Counted from the stretch's first letter, positions 1 through 8,284 are shown. The stretch is 33,709 bases of DNA from JAYODZ01 sp965660195 (GCA_965660195.1 CBFHZM010000012.1:1-33709); one strand, 5' to 3'. The notes: generated from the sequence alone by a model not told the origin. Program-made: numbers and translations.

Positions 1-428
1 TCCATATTGGCTTGGTCTGCCAGTCGATGGATGCGGCGCGGCCCAAACTTGAGGCATTATTGGGTGTGCGGTGGGCTGGCGGCGAACCCGATCCATGGGA
101 CTTGGTGGTGTTTGGTGAACGCCGTCAGTTCGATATGCGGATTGCGCATGCGCATGCCAAGCCAACGCATTATGAGCTGATCGAAGCGGTTGCGGATACG
201 CCGTGGCAGGTCGAGGGTGACATCGCCTTACATCATTTATGTTTTTATAGTCGGTCCTCTGTTGAGACCTGCAAGCAACTCGAAGCGCAAGGCTATCGCC
301 GGGTGCTTGGCTCTGTGGGTGACAAATTTGGTTATTTTCAAGATCCGTCTGGCCTATTAATTGAAATTATCGATGATGGTCTATTGGCCTATCTCGAAGG
401 CTATTACGCGAGATCAGCGCAAGCTTAG
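1..428 (+). CDS. VOC/glyoxalase-like protein (5' truncated by window edge)
   Basis: The reading frame is open from the first bases and ends with TAG at 426-428. The first visible residues, H-I-G-L-V, look like the opening beta strand of a vicinal-oxygen-chelate domain, whose His usually binds metal, so the true start lies just upstream. A second half-module follows, with H-H-L-C-F-Y and then F-G-Y-F-Q-D-P-S-G-L-L-I-E-I near the C-terminus. The Glu of that last motif is the usual final metal ligand. The family includes glyoxalase I, dioxygenases and epimerases, and the substrate cannot be told from this fragment. The GST gene follows 38 bp downstream on the same strand, so the pair may be one transcript for detoxification of electrophiles (inference). 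Confidence 0.8.
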   Translation, partial: HIGLVCQSMDAARPKLEALLGVRWAGGEPDPWDLVVFGERRQFDMRIAHAHAKPTHYELIEAVADTPWQVEGDIALHHLCFYSRSSVETCKQLEAQGYRRVLGSVGDKFGYFQDPSGLLIEIIDDGLLAYLEGYYARSAQA

Positions 429-466
429 GTCGGACGTAGCGGGCGAGGTTGAATAAGGAGATAGTG

Positions 467-1099
467 ATGAAACTGTATGTCGTGCCATTAGCACCCAACC
501 CGGTGCGGGTCATGCTTTATATCGCCGAGCGGGCAGCTCTAGGCGTTGATATGGGAATTGAACAAGTCATTGTGAATACGCTGAAGGGCCGACATAAGGA
601 GCCTGAACATTTAGCGCGTAATCCATTTGGGACATTGCCCGTATTGGAAACAGAGAGTGGGCGCTATATCGTCGAATCTCGCGTGATCATCGATTACTTG
701 GAAGACTGTTTTCCAGATCATCGTCTGTTTAGCGCCGATCTAGAGCAACGTGCGTATGAGCGCGACCTCGAACGCATATGCGAAATTCGCTTGGGCAATC
801 TGGTGGCACATTGGGTGCATGCCTATAAGTCCCCCTTGGGATTTCCTCCAAATCCTGATCGCGCCGCCGAGCTGGAAGCCGCGATGCAACCTGCTTGCAC
901 TTATCTTGATGCCGCGCTCGCCGACGGCAGACCGTTTCTGGCCGGCGATCGGGTAACCATGGCCGATTGCAGCCTGCAGGCCTTTTTGCAATTCATGCGC
1001 TTTACGCAAAAAGATTTAATGGTCGGATATGTTAATATAAAGCGTTGGGATGCGGCGTATCGAGCGCGGCCAGCAGTGGCATCTGTCATAACCCTATAA
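467..1099 (+). CDS. Glutathione S-transferase family protein
   Basis: This 210-residue protein has the normal size of a cytosolic GST. The N-terminal thioredoxin-like half begins M-K-L-Y-V-V-P-L-A-P-N-P-V-R-V. It contains N-P-F-G-T-L-P-V-L (the cis-Pro region) and then E-S-R-V-I-I-D-Y-L, which matches the glutathione gamma-glutamyl binding E-S motif. The C-terminal half is all-helical and contains L-A-G-D-R-V-T-M-A-D-C, the N-capping/hydrophobic staple region. The start is set at ATG 467 because AAGGAG at 455-460 sits 6 bases upstream; an in-frame TTG at 449 has no such site. The family conjugates glutathione to electrophiles. The specific substrate is unknown. The gene ends 4 bp from the oppositely oriented TetR gene. 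Confidence 0.85.
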   Translation: MKLYVVPLAPNPVRVMLYIAERAALGVDMGIEQVIVNTLKGRHKEPEHLARNPFGTLPVLETESGRYIVESRVIIDYLEDCFPDHRLFSADLEQRAYERDLERICEIRLGNLVAHWVHAYKSPLGFPPNPDRAAELEAAMQPACTYLDAALADGRPFLAGDRVTMADCSLQAFLQFMRFTQKDLMVGYVNIKRWDAAYRARPAVASVITL

Positions 1100-1103
1100 G
1101 CAC

Positions 1104-1673
1104 TTATGCGCTGCGATAATTTAGCGTTGTTTGCGCCGTATCGAGCAATAATTGCGTATAAAGATCAGATGGTAAGTTGCTTAACTCGGGGATTTGCAAT
1201 AATGAGCGTCCGAGCGACAGGCCGATCAAGGTCGCGGCCAAAAGCGCGATGGCGGCATCATCATAACGACGGGCGAAGGCATCTTGCATCGGTCCATAAA
1301 GCCCTGTGAGATAGCGCTGGCGAAGCTCATCGCCAACCTCGGGGTCCGAAATATTCACGATCAACATCCGTATGGCCGTTATTTCATCACCGTCAGGACT
1401 CTCCTTGGCTAAGCGCTGGATCATGTGGCGCAGAACTTCCTCGCCGGTTTTGCCGCTCATTGCGGGCCAGATCAGTGCACCGTCCAAAGTCGCCAGAAAC
1501 AAATGCTTCTTAGAACCGAAATAACGCGCCACGAGCGCAACATCGGTGTTGGCTTGGCGGGCAATGTCGCGCATCGATACGGTGCTATAGCCGCGCGTCC
1601 AAAATAAAGCCTTGGCGGTGGCAAAAATTTTACTTTGCGTCGTTTTACGGTTGCGCATATGCCTTAGTGACAT
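1104..1673 (-). CDS. TetR/AcrR-family transcriptional regulator
   Basis: This 189-residue protein has the usual TetR length. The DNA-binding helix-turn-helix is near residues 14-60: A-K-A-L-F-W-T-R-G-Y-S-T-V-S-M-R-D-I-A, then V-A-R-Y-F-G-S-K-K-H-L-F, the typical Y-x-x-F-x-x-K-x-x-L ending. The remainder is a variable helical ligand and dimer domain. No Shine-Dalgarno sequence precedes ATG 1673, while TATAAT lies at 1683-1678 on the same strand, so the message may be leaderless. A second in-frame ATG at 1658 is an alternative start. Two related palindromes lie 16-82 bp upstream and suggest autoregulation (inference). The ligand is unknown; the nearby GST and VOC genes hint at an electrophile response, but they converge on this gene rather than diverging from it. 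Confidence 0.88.
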   Translation of the reverse strand: MSLRHMRNRKTTQSKIFATAKALFWTRGYSTVSMRDIARQANTDVALVARYFGSKKHLFLATLDGALIWPAMSGKTGEEVLRHMIQRLAKESPDGDEITAIRMLIVNISDPEVGDELRQRYLTGLYGPMQDAFARRYDDAAIALLAATLIGLSLGRSLLQIPELSNLPSDLYTQLLLDTAQTTLNYRSA

Positions 1674-1677
1674 GAAT

Positions 1678-1683
1678 ATTATA
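1678..1683 (-). promoter_or_regulatory. Candidate -10 element of the TetR gene
   Basis: Read on the minus strand this is TATAAT, a perfect -10 hexamer, ending 4 bases before the ATG at 1673. Transcription would then begin at or next to the start codon and give a leaderless message, which fits the absence of a ribosome binding site. No good -35 is seen at the right distance; the inner palindrome occupies the spacer region, where bound repressor would block polymerase. Confidence 0.35.
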
Positions 1684-1688
1684 TATAG

Positions 1689-1702
1689 TCAACAAATGTT
1701 GA
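1689..1702. promoter_or_regulatory. Inner operator-like palindrome (TCAACA-AA-TGTTGA)
   Basis: Six-base inverted arms TCAACA and TGTTGA are separated by two bases, 15 bp upstream of the TetR start. The same arms occur in the longer palindrome at 1726-1755, with the two centres 45 bp apart. Repetition of the same half-site in front of a TetR gene supports a TetR operator pair. The binding protein is inferred. Confidence 0.6.
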
Positions 1703-1725
1703 TTTTATCGTTTTTATTTTAAACA

Positions 1726-1755
1726 TATATAAATCAACAGTTGTTGATTTATATA
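1726..1755. promoter_or_regulatory. Outer 30-bp operator-like palindrome with 14-base arms
   Basis: The left arm (1726-1739) is TATATAAATCAACA and the right arm (1742-1755) is its exact reverse complement, around a GT centre. Its core repeats the TCAACA/TGTTGA arms of the inner palindrome. It lies between the TetR gene and the end of the lipoprotein gene, both on the minus strand. A terminator for the lipoprotein gene is the alternative, but the stem is AT-rich and no clean U tract follows on the minus strand. Confidence 0.6.
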
Positions 1756-1820
1756 AGAGCAAGGGTTATCTCGATCGACTATTGGCCGATAAAGCCTGTG
1801 CTTAGTCGAAAAAGCTATAT

Positions 1821-2141
1821 TTAGTCGCGGTTGAGTAAGTTAACTTCTTGGCAAAGATAAGTGGTGGTGCAGCTGTCGCCGACGCAATTGGTTTTGCCGC
1901 GTGAGGCGGTTTTGTTGATGAGCTTACAGTGGGTGATAGCATGATCCTCGATCTCGAGCCGAATATCCCTATCATTCATGTGCTCATAACGCACATAGCC
2001 TTCGGCCTGCTTTAGAACATTATAGCCTTTGTTTTGATCGACATCGTACCGCCCGCCTGTGGAGGCGCAGCCGCTGACCAGGAGTGCCACAGAAAAAACT
2101 TTTAATTTTGTCACAAAAGTGCTTGTGTTACTGAAACGCAT
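1821..2141 (-). CDS. Small outer-membrane-type lipoprotein, unknown function
   Basis: This 106-residue protein has a lysine-containing N-terminus, a short hydrophobic stretch and a lipobox ending L-V-S-G-C, with Cys about residue 25 as the predicted lipidated residue. Residue +2 after the Cys is Ala, which under E. coli rules does not retain the protein in the inner membrane, so outer-membrane sorting is expected. The mature part contains four cysteines (H-C-K, T-N-C-V-G-D-S-C, Y-L-C), consistent with periplasmic disulfides. I recognise no family. The ATG start at 2141 has AGGATT just upstream. The gene diverges from the secreted-protein operon with only 37 bp between start codons, so the two are probably co-regulated (inference). 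Confidence 0.75.
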   Translation of the reverse strand: MRFSNTSTFVTKLKVFSVALLVSGCASTGGRYDVDQNKGYNVLKQAEGYVRYEHMNDRDIRLEIEDHAITHCKLINKTASRGKTNCVGDSCTTTYLCQEVNLLNRD

Positions 2142-2178
2142 GTAAGAATCCTATCGACACGAAACTTTATTAGGTGCT

Positions 2179-3351
2179 ATGTTAAGAATCTGTGTCCTCG
2201 CGTCAACCTGTATTATCGCGTTGTTCCTTGCGACAGCGGCGCGCGCTATTGGGCCACAGCAGGTTATTTATGCTGGCGCTGGTTATTTATCATCGGCTGA
2301 AGAACTTAAAACGAAATTCCCGAATCTCTGTGCGCTCGCGCAACAAAACCAAGATTGTTTCATTCCAGATTTTCGTGTTTTCTACGATCAGATCATTGGC
2401 TACAGCAATGATAAGGTGGTGATATCCGATCAGCAGTCAACCGCCTTACGAAATTTCATGCTGTCACTGGCTTTCGAGTCTGAAACCGTGGAGGAGGTCG
2501 TTGCGCTTGGCAAACGTAACCTTCGCCTTGGTCTTGTGGCGCGGATTATCCTCTATGATTTTCAGAAAAAAAACCTGCTCGCAAATTACCCCATCAGCGT
2601 TTCCACGATTATTACCTGCACCGAAAAGGCGGATTGCTCTGATCAGCGCGTGCGTCAAGAATTTCATAAGCTTATTTTTGATGCGCAACAAAACTCGATC
2701 ATAAGATTATTGCCGGCACGCCTCGCCGATGTTTCAATCGATACGGCGCGGTTTTTTATTGAAATCAGCGATGTCGAAATTGCGGAACGGGTCTATGAGA
2801 CGCTGGGCGATCAGGCTCCCGACCCTCAGGTCTTCGAAAAATGGCTAGCCAGTAGTCTTGAAGGATACTTGTTTAACAACATTCGAATTCCCGTTCTCCC
2901 CTATACCCGGGGGCAAGCCATAGCCGGCAAAATGCCACTGAAAATAGCAAATAGTGATGATGCATTTGACATCGAGCTTCCGCCAGCTAGTTTCAGCATT
3001 AAAGTTGCGTTACGAGGGCTCTTGAAAAAAATGTTGGACGAGACGGCTAATCGCGCCGCTTATAGTTACATCAGCGCCTTAGGGCTGAAAATTGATGGCC
3101 GCTTAGCGACCTATCTTGATCAGAAATACCAGCGCGGTAATGTCATTAAGATTCCGAAATCCGATGCGGTTAAGGACATTGATCAATTTCGCGATAGCAT
3201 TTTAATTTTGCTGAATGAGACGACGACGCAACTGGTAACGCCGGATAAGAAATGGATTAAAACCCATAAATCTGACAAGCAAGCCCGCGTCGGTGACTTG
3301 GTGAAAGAAATAAAAGCCCTCGAAGAAAATGTATTTACTAAAGTAAGGTGA
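2179..3351 (+). CDS. Secreted protein of unknown function, first gene of the envelope operon
   Basis: This 390-residue protein starts with a Sec signal peptide: a short positive N-terminus, hydrophobic residues to about 20, and A-A-R-A before a likely cleavage near residue 23. The mature part has four cysteines, two in L-C-A-L-A-Q-Q-N-Q-D-C and two in I-T-C-T-E-K-A-D-C, spaced as if for disulfides. I recognise no family and see no catalytic motif. The rest is mixed helix and strand, ending in a charged segment. AGGTG just before ATG 2179 is a close, weak ribosome site. The next gene starts 4 bp after the stop, so this gene heads a transcript running to at least 8258. The protein is expected in the periplasm or exported. 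Confidence 0.75.
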   Translation: MLRICVLASTCIIALFLATAARAIGPQQVIYAGAGYLSSAEELKTKFPNLCALAQQNQDCFIPDFRVFYDQIIGYSNDKVVISDQQSTALRNFMLSLAFESETVEEVVALGKRNLRLGLVARIILYDFQKKNLLANYPISVSTIITCTEKADCSDQRVRQEFHKLIFDAQQNSIIRLLPARLADVSIDTARFFIEISDVEIAERVYETLGDQAPDPQVFEKWLASSLEGYLFNNIRIPVLPYTRGQAIAGKMPLKIANSDDAFDIELPPASFSIKVALRGLLKKMLDETANRAAYSYISALGLKIDGRLATYLDQKYQRGNVIKIPKSDAVKDIDQFRDSILILLNETTTQLVTPDKKWIKTHKSDKQARVGDLVKEIKALEENVFTKVR

Positions 3352-3355
3352 AGTA

Positions 3356-4471
3356 ATGATGTTGCGTAAAGTGTTTTCCGTGTTTCCGATTGCTCTAATT
3401 TTGATAGTGTTGATAGGCGTCTTGCCGGCTGCGGCGCAACAAACAGTCGAGGGTATTGGCACGGTCGAACTTGACGGGCGCTGCAAGAAAAATGCTCCCA
3501 AAAACGCCGCTGTTGTCGAAGCGGCAACGCAAGCTGCAAAAGAATCGGCGCTGAACAATTACGCCAGCCGCAAATTCAGCAAAGCCAAGTCGAAAATTTA
3601 CTATGAAAAAGAATCGCGCATCTTCGCCGAGGCCGACAAATATTTTGTATCCTGGGATATTGTCGAAGCAATGTGCGACACCAAGCTTAAAAAATATAGC
3701 ATGGTGATTACCGCCGTGATCGATGAAAACCGCCTTAATATCGAAGTCGAGGAGGGGTCGGCTGCTGAGACCGTCAACCGCTCTCAGAAATCCTACATGG
3801 CGACGCTCTTTGTTGCCCGTAAAATGGATGTTTTATCCTCGGGGCCTTCGACCAAGACCAGTTCCGAAAGCTCCCAATCAGGGAAAAGCGCCGAGCGGTT
3901 AACGGCGTCGGGAACGTCGGCTATGTCGGAAACCAAGTCGCAATCTTCCGCGAGCTCTTCGTCAGAGTCTTCAACCATCACCGCAAGCGATAAGTTCAAA
4001 TTCTCCCGCTGGCCGAACCAAGATCACGAAATCAAATTATTGCAGAAATTATCCGATGGATACTTTAGGGCCATATCAGGGGCGAATATCCAGGTCAATG
4101 CACCAGCTTTCGACGTCGCCGCGATGGAAGCAGATTTTATCAAAGGCGGTAAAATTGGTCCGCAGAACTACCGCAATGCCTTGCAGGCGTTGCGCGACTT
4201 TAATTTTAAATATTTTGCCTATGGCACAATGGATGTCGGCCCGCCGCGGCGCGACCCAGACAGCGGATTATTTGTGGTCTATGTCACGGTGAACGGTACC
4301 GTTTCCGATGTTTCCGATATTTTTGCCGATACCATCACTGCGGTTGGTCCGATCCAATTCAGTGGCCAAGGTCCAGACCAGACGGTAGCGGCCACAATGG
4401 CATTACAAAAAGCTGGCGAAGAGACCGGCCAGCGCATTGTAGACTTCATGCAGCAACAAGGTCTTTATTAG
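3356..4471 (+). CDS. Secreted FlgT/LPP20-like envelope protein with serine-rich linker
   Basis: This 371-residue protein has a signal peptide (hydrophobic 8-24, cleavage near A-A-A-Q at 25-28). An N-terminal module at about 30-132 begins V-E-G-I-G-T-V and contains an Ala-rich helix, A-A-V-V-E-A-A-T-Q-A-A. It resembles the FlgT N-terminal/LPP20 fold and the start of the gene at 5158. A linker at 161-212 is almost entirely Ser, Thr, Ala, Glu and Lys. A second module at about 215-371 has Y-F-A-Y-G-T-M-D-V and ends with a helix rich in Ala and Gly, as in CsgG/LpoB-type proteins. ATG 3356 is followed at once by a second ATG, and AAGGTG at 3345-3350 serves either. The fold assignment comes from visible pattern only. 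Its role is probably outer-membrane-associated assembly. Confidence 0.65.
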   Translation: MMLRKVFSVFPIALILIVLIGVLPAAAQQTVEGIGTVELDGRCKKNAPKNAAVVEAATQAAKESALNNYASRKFSKAKSKIYYEKESRIFAEADKYFVSWDIVEAMCDTKLKKYSMVITAVIDENRLNIEVEEGSAAETVNRSQKSYMATLFVARKMDVLSSGPSTKTSSESSQSGKSAERLTASGTSAMSETKSQSSASSSSESSTITASDKFKFSRWPNQDHEIKLLQKLSDGYFRAISGANIQVNAPAFDVAAMEADFIKGGKIGPQNYRNALQALRDFNFKYFAYGTMDVGPPRRDPDSGLFVVYVTVNGTVSDVSDIFADTITAVGPIQFSGQGPDQTVAATMALQKAGEETGQRIVDFMQQQGLY

Positions 4472-4486
4472 AAGGAGAGTGTACAA

Positions 4487-5146
4487 ATGCGTTTTCTAGT
4501 TTTATTTTTGGTAGCCTTTTTGGCTACACATCAGCATGCCGCTGCGCAATTCGGTGGCCTGAAAAACCCACTGGGCGGCGGCTCAAGTAGTTCAAGCGGT
4601 GCGTCAGCCGCAGATAGCCAAGAGGCTTTGGTACTGCGCGCCCATGCCGCTTTGGTGAATATTCTTGAGGGTCAAAGGCTTTTCGCCGTTGCTTTCGGCT
4701 ATGACGATAAGGCAAAAGCGCTCGCCGAAAGCGTCGATTTGATCAAGAAAGATACAAGCAAAGATGGCCTTGAAACCGCCGTCAATCTCGCTGAAGACAC
4801 TAACGCGATGATCAAAGAAGCGGCCGCGAATGAGGTTGAGCTCTCGGCGGAACAGTCAAAATATTACAATGATGGTCTGATCCAGTTCGCTCAAGGCACC
4901 TATCACTTTGTGAAATTAGTGCCAGAGATTGCGGAATGGGGCAAATCTGCTCAATCTGAGATCAAGGGCGCTGGCGTCATGGGCCTAGCAAAAATGCAGC
5001 AGAAGCTGGGTACAGGCCTGTTCTTAGTCACGACATTGCCAAAGCTCGTACCCGCTTTTGTGAGCACGTTGACGGGCGATGTTATCGGGATTGGTAAAAG
5101 CAATAAGCTTGATACCTCCGGTGCTAACGAAGCCAATTTTAACTAG
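4487..5146 (+). CDS. Secreted helical protein of unknown function
   Basis: This 219-residue protein has a signal peptide (hydrophobic 3-14, cleavage near A-A-A-Q at 18-21). A short Gly/Ser-rich stretch at about 22-40 follows, with G-G-L-K-N-P-L-G-G-G and then a run of Ser. From about residue 43 the sequence is strongly helical and rich in Ala, Glu and Lys. A moderately hydrophobic segment at about 170-200 (G-L-F-L-V-T-T-L-P-K-L-V-P-A-F-V) could be a buried or membrane-interacting helix. AAGGAG at 4472-4477 gives ATG 4487 a good ribosome site. It lies between the two FlgT/CsgG-like genes in the same operon, so a structural partner of those proteins is the natural guess. No known family is recognised. 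Confidence 0.7.
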   Translation: MRFLVLFLVAFLATHQHAAAQFGGLKNPLGGGSSSSSGASAADSQEALVLRAHAALVNILEGQRLFAVAFGYDDKAKALAESVDLIKKDTSKDGLETAVNLAEDTNAMIKEAAANEVELSAEQSKYYNDGLIQFAQGTYHFVKLVPEIAEWGKSAQSEIKGAGVMGLAKMQQKLGTGLFLVTTLPKLVPAFVSTLTGDVIGIGKSNKLDTSGANEANFN

Positions 5147-5157
5147 GTGTTAGGTCA

Positions 5158-6483
5158 ATGCGGTACGTAATCAGCCTTCTCCTCTTTGGTGCTTTTCTCG
5201 TAACGTCCGTTGCGGCCCAGAAAATTACCTATCAGCAAGTTTCAGCCTTTGGTTTGGCCGAAACGCAGGAGGAAGCTATTAATGCCGCATTGACTCGCGC
5301 CATAACCAAAGTGAATGGGGCGTCTATTGATGCCAAAAATTTGATCGGTAAAGTGACCCAATCTTCATCACAAGATGGCGTTCGGAACACAAAAACCGAT
5401 AAGACTATGCAACGCAATTACCGCGAAGCGTCGCGCGGCGTTGTCTCGTCGTATGATATTGTAAAACTTGAACAACAGGCCGATGGCCAGTGGCGGGCAG
5501 ATGTCACCGCTAAAATTGCCCAATTGTCGATGACGGGACAAGCTGGTCGCAAGCGGATCGCCATCCTTCCATTTCGTGTTGACGCAAGTAATAAAGCTCT
5601 CAACAAGCTGGCCGATGAACCGCGTCAGATCAGCTCAAAATTCTCGCAAGCGCTCGAGGATAAAATTACCAGCTCGCGCCGATTTATGGTTTTAGACCGC
5701 GAGTTTATAAATCAAACGCTGGGCGAAAAAGCGTCTGTGCTCGATAACCCTTTACTCCCGATTGAGGAAACACTGAAATTGAGCCAGACCATTATCGCTG
5801 AGATGATCGTCGTGGGTTCGGTCAGCGCCGTATCCTACAAGCTCGTTCCCGTGCATTTTAAAACGCTCGACCGCACCATTCAAATTCCGCAAGGCGAGGT
5901 AGCGCTGAGCTATAAAATTATCGACGTGATGACCAATCAAACAAAGTTTTCGGGCAAGGTGATGCGTCGTTATGGGTCGGATGATTTTTTGAAAATTTTT
6001 GATGCAGGCAACGTACCTGACCCTGTTATGGCATTGGCGGAGCTTGCGAGTTTGGAAATGGCCGACGAGATCTTGGCCGCTATTTATCCACTTATGATTG
6101 CCGCGGTCAGCGGATCTACGGTGACCCTGAACCAAGGGGGCGACCTCATAACGGTTGGCGACAGTTTCAAAGTGTACCGGCGCGACGAGAAGATTATTGA
6201 TCCTTACACCAAAGAAGCGCTTGGTTATGCGGAAACCGAGGTTGCACAAATTCGGGTTGATACGGTGAATGCGAAATTCAGTACAGCGCAAATTATTTCC
6301 GGCGATGATTTGGCACAACATTTTGCACCCAAGCGTTTGGTCTGTCGTTTGATTGGCAAGGGTAAATCGCAAGCGCAAACGCGCGCTGCCGAAGCCGATA
6401 AGAAAATGGATGATTTTTTTGCCGATAAGCCAGCTGGTGATACGACAGCCGAAGACCCCTTCGGTGGCACTGGTTGGCAGTAG
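5158..6483 (+). CDS. FlgT/CsgG/LpoB-like periplasmic envelope assembly protein
   Basis: This 441-residue protein has a signal peptide (1-20, V-A-A-Q cleavage) and no lipobox. Three modules follow. Residues about 22-125 look like the FlgT N-terminal/LPP20 fold (A-F-G-L-A-E-T-Q-E-E-A-I-N-A-A-L). Residues about 131-310 match the CsgG/LpoB/TolB-N-type fold: R-K-R-I-A-I-L-P-F, then F-S-Q-A-L-E-D-K-I, R-R-F-M-V-L-D-R-E and I-V-V-G-S-V. Residues about 313-385 resemble the FlgT C-terminal beta domain (T-V-T-L-N-Q-G-G, G-D-S-F-K-V-Y, A-E-T-E-V-A-Q-I). The tail ends G-G-T-G-W-Q. FlgT forms the H-ring of sheathed polar flagella and CsgG the curli export pore, but no flagellar or curli genes are nearby, so a different envelope complex is likely. 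Confidence 0.75.
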   Translation: MRYVISLLLFGAFLVTSVAAQKITYQQVSAFGLAETQEEAINAALTRAITKVNGASIDAKNLIGKVTQSSSQDGVRNTKTDKTMQRNYREASRGVVSSYDIVKLEQQADGQWRADVTAKIAQLSMTGQAGRKRIAILPFRVDASNKALNKLADEPRQISSKFSQALEDKITSSRRFMVLDREFINQTLGEKASVLDNPLLPIEETLKLSQTIIAEMIVVGSVSAVSYKLVPVHFKTLDRTIQIPQGEVALSYKIIDVMTNQTKFSGKVMRRYGSDDFLKIFDAGNVPDPVMALAELASLEMADEILAAIYPLMIAAVSGSTVTLNQGGDLITVGDSFKVYRRDEKIIDPYTKEALGYAETEVAQIRVDTVNAKFSTAQIISGDDLAQHFAPKRLVCRLIGKGKSQAQTRAAEADKKMDDFFADKPAGDTTAEDPFGGTGWQ

Positions 6484-6500
6484 TATTTTACTTTTGTTTT

Positions 6501-6509
6501 AAGGAGAGG
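6501..6509 (+). promoter_or_regulatory. Ribosome binding site that fixes the start at 6513
   Basis: AAGGAGAGG ends 3 bases before ATG 6513, with the AAGGAG core 6 bases before it. It rules out the longer frame that begins at 6474 inside the preceding gene and lacks a signal peptide at its N-terminus. Confidence 0.8.
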
Positions 6510-6512
6510 GCG

Positions 6513-8258
6513 ATGACGTCAGAGTTTAACTGGAGTATTTTTCGCGGTGCTGTATGTGGACTAGCCGTCACAATGGCGCTGACCATCGGGGCTGCGCCCA
6601 CTGCGCGCGCGCAAGGCGGCCTGTCGGCAGATGAACAAGCCATTCCGTCTCCCTTGACGCCGCCGCAAGACGACACGATAAAATTTGTCGAGCAACAGCA
6701 ACGTGAAGCGGCGCCTATTGCTATAGCGCAAGGTCAGTCGGCCGAAAAAGCCTTGCGTGATTTTATGCGCAAGAAGAACTGGCGCGAAAACTGGGACAAC
6801 AAGAAAAACCGTACGATGGTGATCGCGACAGCGAGCGAGAAAATTTCGTCGACCGATCCCGATTTTTTGGAGAAGCGGGAGTTTCTCGCGATCGAGGCTT
6901 TGCTGATGGGCAAGGCAAAAATTATCGAATCCTTTCTGACCACGGCCTCGGCTAGTAACATTCTGAGCGTTCCAGGCAACCCGATCGCCAAACAGGTCCA
7001 AAAAGAGCAACAGCAAATTCGCGCTGAACTTGAAAAGGCGCGCAAAAATTTAGAGCTGGCGCAAAAGGATGCGGCACTGCTTGCCGAAGCGGTGGATCAG
7101 CAAACGGCCGATGAGCTTGCTGGCGTAACTGAGGGCGATCGTAAGGGACGTTTATTCGATGCCATTATTCGGAAAATCGATGCCAGTTACCAACAGGGCG
7201 AGTTGGCGGCGGAAAAGAAACAACGTCTCGACGATTTGAAAAAGCGCCTCGAATTGGCGCGCGATGCGGAAAACAAGGCGTCCGAGCTTGAAGCGGAAAT
7301 CCAAAGCAAGATCGATGAGCTGCAAGGATCGATTAAAAAGGAAATAAAATCCTCAGTCGAGACATTGTCGGAAATGCCGATTTTCGGGGCGACCGTGGTG
7401 CAGCAAATTGAGAGCTATGATGAGCTGAATGAGCGTTTCGAAATGTCGCTGTTGGTTGTATGGAGCCAAAAGCTTGAAAATGAAGCGCGGTCTGTGCTGC
7501 TCAACGAGGGCGGTGCGCAAGCGTCTGGGGGAGACTCGTCGGAAGAGTTTTACAATTGGGTGAACTCTAAAGATCTCTCTCACATGGTCGGTCCGCGGCG
7601 TTTCAAAGCCACAGATGGTACGATTTATTTTATGGGTATTTCGGCAATGGCTTATGATCCCGATTATGACGACCGTGCCGATGTCGCGACCGAGGTTGAA
7701 GCCTGGGCGAAACAGCAGGCGATTTTGTCCGTCACGGGTGACATGCGTTCATACAAAAAGTTTGAAAAAATGAAGCAGGAAGTTCGCAACGCCGCCGGTG
7801 GGACGGATACAAAATTCTATAAGGATGCCTCACGTGAGTTGTCGAACGAGGTTAAGGATGTACAAATGCGCGGTCTTGAGGTTTTGGCGCCGCTTGAGAT
7901 GACCCATCCAGCTTCTGGGCGTAATATTTTAGTCACCGTCGGCTATATCAATAGTGCCCTATCGGCGCAGGCGGGCGATCTCTTGGCAGACACATTCGCC
8001 ACCTTGCGCGAGTTTAACGCCGAACAGAGCATCATGAAGGGCGAGGTGCAGGGCATGCGTGATAAGGCGGCTGAAACCAAAGACAATCAAGCTTTGTATC
8101 AGCAAGGTTACCAGCAGGGCGGGCAGGCTGTGCAAGGAACATATGACCAGCGGGCGCGCGAGCGGTCTCAGTCTAGCGCACCTGCCGCCAACGCTTCAGG
8201 TGATGCGGCGCCCAGTGGCGGGACATGGGGCGATGGTTCCGTCAAAGATGATTTTTAA
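6513..8258 (+). CDS. Secreted coiled-coil protein with C-terminal W-G-D tail
   Basis: This 581-residue protein has a signal peptide (hydrophobic 12-27, cleavage near A-R-A-Q at 31-34). A globular block at about 78-145 (A-L-R-D-F-M-R-K-K-N-W, then F-L-A-I-E-A-L-L-M-G-K-A-K) resembles my recollection of the DUF6844 family found beside CsgG-like proteins; this is unverified. Residues about 160-285 are rich in Glu, Lys, Gln and Leu with a heptad-like pattern, a long coiled coil. A mixed domain follows to about 520, then a Gln/Gly-rich stretch, a Pro/Ala/Ser linker and the final residues W-G-D-G-S-V-K-D-D-F. That tail is nearly repeated at the end of the nuclease encoded two genes downstream. A structural role in an envelope complex is inferred. 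Confidence 0.75.
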   Translation: MTSEFNWSIFRGAVCGLAVTMALTIGAAPTARAQGGLSADEQAIPSPLTPPQDDTIKFVEQQQREAAPIAIAQGQSAEKALRDFMRKKNWRENWDNKKNRTMVIATASEKISSTDPDFLEKREFLAIEALLMGKAKIIESFLTTASASNILSVPGNPIAKQVQKEQQQIRAELEKARKNLELAQKDAALLAEAVDQQTADELAGVTEGDRKGRLFDAIIRKIDASYQQGELAAEKKQRLDDLKKRLELARDAENKASELEAEIQSKIDELQGSIKKEIKSSVETLSEMPIFGATVVQQIESYDELNERFEMSLLVVWSQKLENEARSVLLNEGGAQASGGDSSEEFYNWVNSKDLSHMVGPRRFKATDGTIYFMGISAMAYDPDYDDRADVATEVEAWAKQQAILSVTGDMRSYKKFEKMKQEVRNAAGGTDTKFYKDASRELSNEVKDVQMRGLEVLAPLEMTHPASGRNILVTVGYINSALSAQAGDLLADTFATLREFNAEQSIMKGEVQGMRDKAAETKDNQALYQQGYQQGGQAVQGTYDQRARERSQSSAPAANASGDAAPSGGTWGDGSVKDDF

Positions 8259-8284
8259 AGGGCGCGATTAGAGGCCCGCCTTCG

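Noticed and set aside
1726..1755. Long palindrome read as a terminator for the lipoprotein gene
   Set aside because: The stem is nearly all A/T at its base, there is no clean U tract on the minus strand, and its core repeats the second palindrome near the TetR start, so an operator fits better.
5752..6378. 208-residue minus-strand frame inside the FlgT/CsgG-like gene
   Set aside because: It lies fully opposite a gene with a signal peptide, good domain patterns and operon spacing, and shows no family motif or ribosome site.
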